Shown piece by piece: positions 22,363 through 31,253 of a stretch of DNA of 64,000 bases. Source of the stretch: Anticarsia gemmatalis. Lineage: Eukaryota; Arthropoda; Insecta; Lepidoptera; Erebidae. The stretch lies in contig NC_134765.1 of NCBI RefSeq assembly GCF_050436995.1, positions 10,195,501 through 10,259,500 on the forward strand, written 5' to 3'. The notes beneath the pieces are model-generated. The model saw only the letters and a program-made list of their open reading frames with translations. It made no database searches and was not told the origin of the DNA. Position 1 is the first letter of the stretch; the number at the start of each line of letters is the position of its first letter. A program made the translations under genes and the position numbers.

Positions 22363-22712
22363 GGCTACTTGGTTGTCGATGGTTGCAGACAATCGGGTCT
22401 TTCTAAAATACAATAGCCAACTTACTACCAATTTAGTTCTTTTAAAACTAAAGCGTAATTGCAAAAATCTTTTGCGTATAACTATTAGTATAATAAATAA
22501 ATGATATATCATTATAATAAATACTCCCACACACGCTTGACCGGTTCTTAAAGGTCGTGAGTAATTAACAATCAATATTTAATCATCGTTTGCTAATTCA
22601 CTTATTGTAAAGTAATTAAACGACCTGAGATGTATGGTTTTAACCTTTCCTTAAAGATGAAATAAATGTAGTTATGTATCGTTTAAACTATTTTTTCAAA
22701 ACATCATGCCTG

Positions 22713-22780
22713 TAGCTCGATTCTCTACCACTATTAACTATCGACAACTGGCTAGCTATCGAGAAATTCGATACTGGTTT
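22713..22780. mobile_element. Partial MITE, CTCGATTCTCTACCACTATC family
   Basis: Only the left arm (CTCGATTCTCTACCACTATT, then GACAACTGGCTAGCTATCGA) remains. Confidence 0.55.
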
Positions 22781-23436
22781 CCGATCTGAGAGCACATAGA
22801 TAGTTCTTTTGTTTCATGTTTTAATGAATACCAGGAAAACGCACCTACTAGGTACTACACTCTATTCCTTAATCCTCCTAGTCCGGTGGGACATTAACCA
22901 ACAACGAGTGAGAATTCATGTGCAGGGCCGACGGTTTATGCGTGCGCTCTAAGGCATGGAGGTATACGGCCTGAACTTACAAACCTAACTCCGGGCATCA
23001 ATTACAGCACGACAACTTGCAATCGAGCCGACCGACTTTAGATAGTTCCTTTATAAGATAAAAGAAACAACAAAACGTTTTGACGTGTGCAAATTAAATA
23101 TTCAAACAAGAATGACAAGTTTAGTGAGTTATGTTCATGACGTATGCAGATGGTTATTCCCTCGAGGAAAGCAAGTTTTAAGAATTAACTAGTATTTCTA
23201 GTTTACAGTTCTATGAGTAGTTAATTTAACTACCTTTTTATTGCAATTGCACACGGGTTGTCGATCTTTCTTTGTGAGAGATTTAGGGGCAAAGTAGTAA
23301 GCCACCCAAAGGGCTATACTTGGTTTATTTGTAATGAAACTTGAGGCTTGTCCTTCTGACTGAGGCTAAGTAACTTAAAGGTCGTTTATCGGATGAGTAA
23401 AATTGACATTAGGGTACATTCACTTGAGCAGTATTA

Positions 23437-23660
23437 AAACGCTTAGAGCACGTAAAGACGCCGATCCTGCGCCTGACCTCTTGCTGGTGTTGTCAGTTAT
23501 ACGTCCCGTACGTACGGGCAATGGGAGTGAAGGAATAGAGAGTGCACCTGTGTAGGTACTGTGCTTGGACACTAAACCAAGTCCTATATGCGTATCACGT
23601 ATCTCAGTTGACAACTGTACATTGCTGCTTAGATGTAATGTGTTTATCACCATAATCTAT
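23437..23660 (-). repeat. Dispersed LINE-type fragment
   Basis: The minus strand carries GTGCACTCTCTATTCCTTCA, a block around CCCATTGCCCGTACG, and CTTTACGTGCTCTAAG. This resembles a common lepidopteran LINE fragment (recall). A 22-bp stretch at 23596-23617 (ATCACGTATCTCAGTTGACA..) recurs inverted at 23676-23697, so a small foldback lies at one end. Confidence 0.4.
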
Positions 23661-24454
23661 GAGAGAAAATTAAATCGTTGTCAACTGAGATACGTGATAA
23701 ACAGCCTGCATTGTTCGTTGCCGCAGCCGGATTCGGCTTAGAGGTTATTAAGGTCATTGAACTGTTTTAACTAAAGCGAGGTTGAACCCAAGTGCATTGC
23801 TAACTACCCGAAGTCCTCACTGGTCTACGTCATCGGGAGAAACCAGAAACCACATGACTCATAATGATTAACTTTTTAAAAAAGAATAATACGGAATGGA
23901 TTGAAACCTTGTAATAATTTCTTTCAAGCCAAACTGAAGTTTATATTACTGATTGTTGGCTCCTGACATGATAAAATTGTGTTAACCACATGGTAAACTA
24001 ACGGTGGCCCGTGACTTGGTTTGCCTGGACTTTAGTATTTATATAGCCTTCATCAATTATAAGACTATTCATCACAAAAATATTATATTCAATACGAACC
24101 GTTCCAGTATATCCTGAAATAAGCACGATCAATGAAACAAACAAACTCTTTAGCTTTCTTCTTCTTCAGTATAGATAAATTATTTGGCGATTGAAATACG
24201 TCCTCCTTTTCAAGGCAGTTTTAGATTCAGTAATCGTAACAACTTACAAGTGTCAACATTTGACCTAAATTAATGAATGATTTCAAGTAATTTGTATCAA
24301 AACTAGGTCGTAGATAATCGCTGTAAGTTAAAACGTTTAGTTTAATTAATCATGAGTAGTGACATTGCTATGTGTATTACGAAATGAGTAATTAAAGCAA
24401 CTTTAGTCGAGACATGACTTCAATCAATGATTCACATAATAAATGTATTTAATT

Positions 24455-24660
24455 TAACCCATCACTGTCCCACTGATGGGCAAGGGTCTCCTCCCGTTAT
24501 GAGGGAGAGGTTAGGCCTTGAGTCCAGCACGCTGGCCAATTGTGGGTTGGGGACTTTACGTGCCTTCAAGAATTGTTCTAAAGAACTCTCAGGCATGCAA
24601 GGTTTCCTCACGATGTTTTCCTTCACCGTTGGAACAACTGATAATTATTTCTAGTACACA
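24455..24660 (-). mobile_element. LINE 3'-end fragment (CCAGCAGTGGGACA-type)
   Basis: The plus strand reads CACTGTCCCACTGATGGGCA, GGTCTCCTCCCGTTATGAGG, then CAAGGTTTCCTCACGATGTT. The same sequence in opposite orientation is at 35095-35278. Shorter relatives are at 2398-2462, 32881-32936, 39615-39690, 41744-41775 and 59070-59135. Confidence 0.6.
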
Positions 24661-24730
24661 CATAACTTCCAAAAATCATTGGTGTGTTATAGTCATCTTA
24701 AACCAGCTATCACTGCTAACCATATGAGAA

Positions 24731-24967
24731 ACTAGCTGACCCGCGCAACTTTGCTTGCGTCACGTAAAAGAGAAAGGGTTATAATTTTCCCCGTTTTTGT
24801 AACATTTTTACTGGTACTCTGCTCCTATTGGTCTTAGCACGATGATATATAGCCTATAGCCTTCGATAAATGAGCTATCTAACACTGAAAGAATTTTTCA
24901 AATCGGACCAGTAGTTCCTGAGATTAGCGCGTTCAAACAAACAAACTAACTCTTCAGCTTTATAATA
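24731..24967 (-). mobile_element. Helitron-like element, copy b (main part, split by an insertion)
   Basis: Same family as 8331. The remaining end (AATATTAGTATAGAT) is at 25769-25783, on the other side of the 801-bp element, so the insertion is younger than this copy. Confidence 0.75.
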
Positions 24968-25768
24968 CTGCCGTCGTAAATCTAAACACAGTAACTTCAA
25001 AATATGCGTTTTGAGAAAAACGCGGTTGAAGTTTAATGGTTAATTTTTGCTCTCATGAAGATACTAATTATTGTATATTAATTCATGCAACTTTTAATGT
25101 TAGTATATAGTTAAATCTTTGATTCTGTATATATATATCTAGTATATTATTATTGTATAAATAATAAAATTAGATAATGTGTTTTAAGCTAGGGTAATAA
25201 TATAATATTTTTTTCTTTTTTAAGTTACAACACGGTAACTCAACGGTTACTGTGTTGTAACCAAGTTTTACCTATTACTGTGTTGTAACTTTGTAAAGAT
25301 ATTAACATTAGGGGAATTACGACACAGTAAGTATGTACATACTGTGTTATAACTATGTTTCTTAGAAATACGTATAAAATCAGTAATACAGTAAATGAGA
25401 TACTGTGATTTATTTAAGTATTTGTTGTTTATTTTTGAACAATATTTTATACGCAATCACAGTAACTAAAGAAGCCGTGTTATAATCAAGCAAAAAAAGA
25501 AAAATTAAAATCTATTCACGTTAAAAAAACACAGTTAGTAGTGAGATACTGTTATTTAATTTAAAATAACACAGATACTGTATTTTTTATTAAAAAAATG
25601 TTTTTTTTGTAAAAATACTGTGTTTTTATTTAATGTATTTCGGTAACTATCTATCGTACAAACAAACCGAAAACTTTCTCAAATAGCCCGCGGTCTCCTG
25701 ATTCCAAAGAACTAAACAAACTATAAACACAGTAACTTAAGTTACTGTGTTTACATTTACGACGGCAG
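24968..25768 (+). mobile_element. 801-bp non-autonomous DNA transposon, ACACAGTA-rich, copy 1
   Basis: The ends CTGCCGTCGTAAATCTAAAC and its near-exact inverse form inverted repeats of about 30 bp with one mismatch. Flanks read AATA on both sides, and the host Helitron-like element shows that AATA was duplicated. More than a dozen variants of TTACTGTGTT/AACACAGTAA are scattered through the body. The only ORF (62 codons, minus, 25456-25268) is conserved in copy 2 but looks fortuitous. The nearly identical copy 2 lies inverted at 33007-33805. Confidence 0.85.
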
Positions 25769-26269
25769 AATATTAGTATAGATAAATAAATAACTGGTCA
25801 ATTTCATAGAACATTCTCCGGAATTCCGTCTGATGATGGTTGATGACCATGACTCATAACCATAGCGGATATTTTTGAACATGTCCGGCATGTGTGATGC
25901 GAGAAAACCCGAGCGGATGTTAATTAGTATGCATGACTTACGTTGATTAAGAATTAGTAGTGTCATTTGTATATCATGATGTGTTTTGTGATATAATACT
26001 GATTCAGGACCTTATTACCAATTGTTTAGCTCATTATTAAGCATATTATTTACCTGATTAAAAATATTAATTCACGCTTTATATGAATGGATAAAAAAAC
26101 ACAAATAGTAAAAGAGATAAAGATGGGAAGCGCGCTACGAGTCGTAGTACCCCTCCACATCGCTGTCCATTGGAAAGGTTCAAGAATGCTGACAGGATTG
26201 CCACGTAATTATTATGTTTTATTCGTAGTAGCCCAAAGTTTGATAACGTGCCCGGTATATTACTATATA

Positions 26270-26351
26270 TAGCGTTTATACTCATACAAAAATGAGTTTA
26301 AACGCTATTGAATAGATAAACTATGGTTAAATGTACCTCAGAAATCGAAGG
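26270..26351. mobile_element. Partial MITE, CCGGTTTCTGAGG family, copy 4
   Basis: Only the loop and right arm are kept (AACGCTATTGAATAGATAAA, then ATGTACCTCAGAAATCG). It lies 95 bp from full copy 5. Confidence 0.75.
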
Positions 26352-26445
26352 TTAATAAGTTAACTTTTTATTCAAGTCCACAATTATTTTATCATTTCAA
26401 TACAGACAGTCTAGGTACGGTCTGGGCTATAAAACTCATGACCTA

Positions 26446-26564
26446 CCCCTGGTTTCTGAATACATTAAGCAGTAGTTTATCTATTCAATAGCGTTTTCTT
26501 TATATGAGTTTAAACGCTATTGAATAGATAAACTACAGCTAAATGTACCTCACAAACCGGCGGC
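26446..26564. mobile_element. Foldback MITE, CCGGTTTCTGAGG family, copy 5
   Basis: Full length, with TA outside both ends (26444-26445 and 26565-26566) and long arms containing TTATCTATTCAATAGCG. Confidence 0.85.
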
Positions 26565-26661
26565 TAATAGTTCACAAATGATGAACAAACACAAATATCG
26601 ATGTACGAACCAGTCGTTGAAAATGTAATGTTATGTGCATTGTGCAGTTAATCTATACTAA

Positions 26662-26905
26662 TCTATACTAATATTATAAAGCTGAAGAGTTTGTTTGTTT
26701 GTTTGAACGCGCTAATCTCGGGAACTACTGGTCCGATTTGAAAAATTCTTTCAGTGTTAGATAGCCCATTTATCGAGGAAGGCTATAGGCTATATATCAT
26801 CACGCTACGACCAATAGGAGCAGAGTACCAGTTAAAAATGTTACAAAAGGGGGAAAATTATGATTCTCTTATGTGACGCAAGCGAAGTTGCGCGGGTCAG
26901 CTAGT
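26662..26905 (+). mobile_element. Helitron-like element, copy c
   Basis: Full copy of the 8331 family, ending GTTGCGCGGGTCAGCTAGT. ATCTATACTA is duplicated at its left end. Confidence 0.75.
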
Positions 26906-27685
26906 ACAAAATACAAATACATTAAAGATTCGAGTGCTGTCGTGAGGCGGTCATCTCGTCGCGCTTGACCTCATTGTAGCGATGAATCATTGACCATACT
27001 TGATCGATATTGATACTGGTTGTGTTATAACTAATAGGGTTCGTTAGTTATTGCCAAATTGGACATACATACTAAGCCTGTGGGCATCTTAGACAGTGTG
27101 ACCTTTCAATATCTACGAAAGATTTTCTCGATTAAATTGTCCCCAAGATTGCGCCTGCGCTTTTTTTTATTATATGTGGATTTGCCGGAATTGAAACCGA
27201 TACTGGTTATATTTTTAGGTAGGTTCTATAATTAGAGAAAAATTTCTTTGTCCAGCAGTGACGTGTTGAAGTAGAATAACTGGCGATCATTTTATATAAA
27301 CAAATATCGCCCGAGCTGACATTTTAAATACAAATTCAACTGTACTTATCTTTTTATTACTATGGCAAAAATAATCGAATTCCACGAACAAATTAATTAC
27401 ACATTTATTTACGTTTATAATCGATATATCAATAAAATACTAAACAAATGTTCAAGAAAACAACAAAACCTGTTATATCTCAAATGTCCTCATAAAGATA
27501 TGGCTGCCGATTTTTTGTCAAACCTTAGATCACTTGGAAACCTGTTTGATATTCTTGTATACAAAACAAAACAATAAAAACTTAATGCACTGTTTGGTAG
27601 TTGCTATATGGGTACATAAAGTGTAAATAAGAGACAATAGAATTACCAAAATTTCTGTACGTTTGCCACTAAGACGCTGCGTTTA

Positions 27686-27880
27686 GCGGGTTCGAATCTC
27701 ACCCGGGACAAATATTTGTGTGATGAGCACGAGTATTTGTTCTGAGCTTAGTTGCAAATGTATTTATACAAGTATGTATTGAGAAGTATATAAGTATATT
27801 TATCAGCTAACTGGTTACCATAGTACAAGCTCGGCTTAGTTTGAAATAAGATGGCCATTGTCCCGAAATATTGATTTATT
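27686..27880 (+). mobile_element. SINE-like repeat, copy 2 (GATGAGCAC family)
   Basis: A B-box-like GCGGGTTCGAATCTCACC precedes the same GTGTGATGAGCACGAGTAT and AGTATATTTATCAGCTAAC body as 3422-3592. The 5' end is diverged. Confidence 0.65.
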
Positions 27881-27931
27881 TTACAAATATGAAAAGTAAT
27901 TAACGATTTTAAACTGTCGCGACTTGTACAC

Positions 27932-28125
27932 ATAATATTATAATGTAACAGGTCTTAATCGCGATTGAAAATTAAAGGTTAGAATACCTTATATTTATGT
28001 TCACCCGACGTTTCGATCGCATTACAGCGACCGTGGTCACGAGCTGACTGGTCAGCTAGGTATTCTAACCTTTAATTTTCAATCGCGATTAAGACCCGTT
28101 ACATTATAATATTATATGAAAAGTA
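27932..28125. mobile_element. Foldback element with 70-80-bp near-identical arms
   Basis: The arms contain TAATGTAACAGGTCTTAATC, then GCGATTGAAAATTAAAGGTT and AGAATACCT. They enclose CCCGACGTTTCGATCGCATT followed by CAGCGACCGTGGTCACG, a block I recall as common in lepidopteran repeats. The arms differ at one or two positions only. Confidence 0.8.
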
Positions 28126-28867
28126 TTCAACTCGCACTTAGTCAGCCCGGTGAAATCGAGGCTTAAACCCTTCATATCGTAAAAAGACACATGCTCGGCA
28201 GTAAGACAGTACCTGATTAAATTAAGTACACTGGTAAAACGCTAATGTCCTCAAGCATGTTTTTACGGATTCGATAGTCAGCATTTGAACCCAGTTCTCT
28301 TGCTGCTTCCAAAATGGTCATTGTGGTATCTTGATTTATATTTAAGGTAAAATAAACCATGCAGGATAGGAAGAACTATTAAACAGCGGACTCTGGTTTA
28401 CCTCGGTTTTTTAGAAATCATGACTGTTTCTTTTTGGGGAAAATACGTTAAAATAAGTAAAAAATTCGCTTAAAATATATCAGTATAAGAATGCTTATAA
28501 AAAGATCTAAATCTAAGGAGCAGATGTCATTATTATTATAAGTACAGTTTTCCATGACGTATTTCATACAGAGAGACCATTTTATTGACCCGAAATAGCG
28601 GTATAAACGGGAAAAAAAGTATCGAAAGAACTATAGCAAACAAATTTTGCAAGCGTAACAAATTATATACTGGTCTCTATCTAAATAGGGGAGTTAGGTT
28701 TTATTTTGACCGACCAAGTGTTAGTTGTGGAGCTGGAGTCTTCGACAACCGTTTAACAGTAAAAACAAATTAAATTATGATAATTTTTCAGACACCTATA
28801 AGTTTATTTAAAACTCATTGGTGTGATGCTTATATAGATTTGGGGCTCACAAACAACTTGCGTATAA

Positions 28868-29151
28868 GGGCGCGTTCCCACTATGACGTAACGATTAATT
28901 TATCGTTGGACGACTGTCGTCTCTAGCTGTTCCCATTATAGCGATTGTTTGTCGTCCAAAAATTTTATCGTTTAGTGACTGTCGTATCTAGCCGTCCCCA
29001 CTGTCACGATAATCTGTCGTCACTGCAAAAAAATGTCGTAGACGACAGTAAGTCGTGTCGTTCTATATGTGAACACCTCCATTTAAACATATAAGCGACG
29101 ACACTTAAACTACACGATTATCTGTCGTCACGACATAGTGGGAATGCGCTC
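28868..29151. mobile_element. PIF/Harbinger-type MITE (284 bp) with internal repeats
   Basis: The ends GGGCGCGTTCCCACTATG and GAGCGCATTCCCACTATG (on the other strand) are inverted, and TAA lies directly outside both (28865-28867 and 29152-29154). The TWA duplication and the GGGCGCGTTC terminus fit PIF/Harbinger. Inside, a CCCAYT..TCGT..GACTGTCGT unit of about 60 bp recurs roughly three times. Confidence 0.8.
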
Positions 29152-29463
29152 TAAGGTGGTAAATACATTTTGGTTATCCTAGATTTCACGTGCCTGCTTC
29201 TAAAGGATGATTTATAAATAAAATGCTGGTATGGTATAAACATAGTATTTATTATCTTACAATTTATCTATTTAAACACGTTATGGCTCGCAATGTTCGT
29301 CATTAACAACTTACGATATATTTACACATTTTGTTTATATTTCCTCTTGTTCGTGTTTTTATGACCCCTTCAAGTGCTGCTTTATGGCTTTGCAAATATG
29401 TTAGTACGTCTAGACTTTTTATTGTATATGGTTGTTCAAGGTTAGTTGTTAGTTTATCAAGAA

Positions 29464-29727
29464 ACTAGCTGACCCGCGCAACTTCGATTCCGTCACATAA
29501 GAGAGAATGGGTAAAATTTTTTTTTCCGTTTTTGTAACATTTTTCACTGATACTTTGCTCCTATTGGTAATAGCGTGATGATATATAGCCTATAACCTTC
29601 CTCAATAAATTGACTATCTAACACTGAAAGAATTTTTCAAATCGGCCCAGTAGTTCCTGAAATTAGCGCGTTCAAACAAACAAACAAACAAACAAACTCT
29701 TCAGCTTTATAATATTATTAGTATAGA
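29464..29727 (-). mobile_element. Helitron-like element, copy d
   Basis: Reverse-oriented copy of the 8331 family with an (AAAC)n tract near its right end. Confidence 0.75.
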
Positions 29728-29828
29728 TATAATGCTTGAAAAACTAACCTTATCAGAAGCGTAATTCAGTATAGTCATTCTATCGAAACATGCAAGCATT
29801 TTGTTCTTCTTTAATACGCTAGGGGTTA

Positions 29829-29960
29829 AGCTAGGCGATTCTCGACAATCGGTACTAATCGGTAATTAGTACTGCAAAAATAGTTCTAATAAGGCGTATA
29901 GACACGTTAATCAGATTTTCATACAGAATTTCTCGATTACTAGCCGGTTTTTATGGACTG
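29829..29960. mobile_element. Degenerate MITE related to 19788
   Basis: It shares CAGATTTTCATACAGAATTT followed by CTCGAT, and a diverged left arm (GGCGATTCTCGACAATCGG). Confidence 0.45.
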
Positions 29961-31043
29961 ATAAATATTATTTCTGCTGCTACTTATATAATTTCTTGAT
30001 TATCAAATGTAGGAAATTTTGTTTCTCATAAACGGCGAACAGAAGGCGACATATTGTTAAAACACTTGGGTCATAAAAACACGAACAAAATATTACAATT
30101 TGAAAGATAGTAAAGTCAATTGCACCAAAGTTTCAAAAGCATAATCTCTTCCTTATGCCGGTAAAAATTATGATAGGTAATATAACCAATGTGTTGTTGT
30201 AAGGCCTGTTCAAAATGTATTTTACTATTATAATGTGTGTGCTGATTTCACGTTTCTAATTGAAATTTATTAAAATAAACTAAAATTATACATTGTTCTT
30301 TACTCTGTTTTAAATATAATGTGAAACTTTGGTGCAAAACACTTTTGAAACAAATTTAAGGAGCCGCAATTTTCGAACGGAAAAGCGAACTATGTGTTGA
30401 TCAAAAGTCTCATGTATTTGTCAGATAGCTTATCAAATAGAATTTTAACAGGTGAGTTCATACATTTGCTGCCAATTTATCTTGCAGATAGGTTATCTGA
30501 CACTTATTCATGATCTTGCTGAATATTGGCCATAAATATCGCTATGAATTTTCCCGTGCAAAAATCCGGAGCGCCATAAATTTGTCAGACGAATAGAAAT
30601 AATGACTACAAGGCATATTATGGCTTTACTTATATACTAACTAGGTATTTACAGTTATATAAATTAATATCATTTTTGGTGGAATGTATTTACACTCGGT
30701 GTCAATTTTACATAGTTCTCCTTTTAAAGAACTTTAACTTAGATCTATAGAGCGCGTGTTTTATACAAACGATTTTAAATAAGCATAATTTCATATTGGA
30801 CCTAAAAAAATACTTTTCGAGTAAACCAATCAAACCTTTCTTCGTGGCAGTGACATCAATCATGTTCTATACGAAAAAAACGAAAATTGAAATGATTAGC
30901 TTGATTAATCATTACAAACTAAATCTCTGTTATTCTCGACAGGTGGGTTTCACAAACAAATTACCATTCTTCATTCAACTTTGTTGGAACGCGATCGAGA
31001 CCCACACTAATGCCACAATCGTCCACTAGATGACAGTACTAGT

Positions 31044-31060
31044 CTCTGAGATGGCGCTAG
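31044..31060 (+). promoter_or_regulatory. Possible CTCF-like site downstream of nab
   Basis: CTGAGATGGCGCTAG contains AGATGGCGC, which fits the insect CTCF core AGRKGGCGC. It lies about 60 bp past the nab stop codon. A single motif match is weak evidence. Confidence 0.25.
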
Positions 31061-31112
31061 TGTGTTTACAAGATTTATCTTGATACTAAGTTCTTTTTAA
31101 GCTGTATTTTGT

Positions 31113-31253
31113 TTAATTTGAGTGGTTCCTAGAGGGGTGTGGTGTGTGTGTGGCGTGTGAGGGGAGGTGTGGGGGATGCAGCGCTGGGTTGGCGACTGCT
31201 ATGATACTGTCGCCGCGAGCTGCCACCACCTGGGGACGAGATTCTTCTGCATC
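31113..31253 (-). CDS. nab: nab alternative last exon (long C-terminal route)
   Basis: The acceptor is ATTATTTGCAG, entered in phase 0 from exon 31591-31516. It encodes 46 residues (DAEESRPQVVAARGDSIIAV, then a His/Pro/Thr-rich tail) and a TAA stop at 31115-31113. No known motif. No clear poly(A) signal is seen close downstream. Confidence 0.6.
   Translation of the reverse strand, partial: DAEESRPQVVAARGDSIIAVANPALHPPHLPSHATHTPHPSRNHSN

Larger units (their letters stand above)
17585..31112. other. 13.5-kb intergenic region packed with repeats
   Basis: No gene is supported here. It holds Helitron-like elements (18187, 18830, 22160, 24731, 26662, 29464), foldback MITEs (19788, 20463, 26270, 26446, 27932), a Harbinger-type element (28868), the 801-bp ACACAGTA element (24968), SINE/LINE tails (19580, 24455, 27686) and a LINE-like fragment near 23437-23660. 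Stretches between them, such as 30000-31100, show nothing recognisable apart from a CTCF-like site near 31044. Confidence 0.7.
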
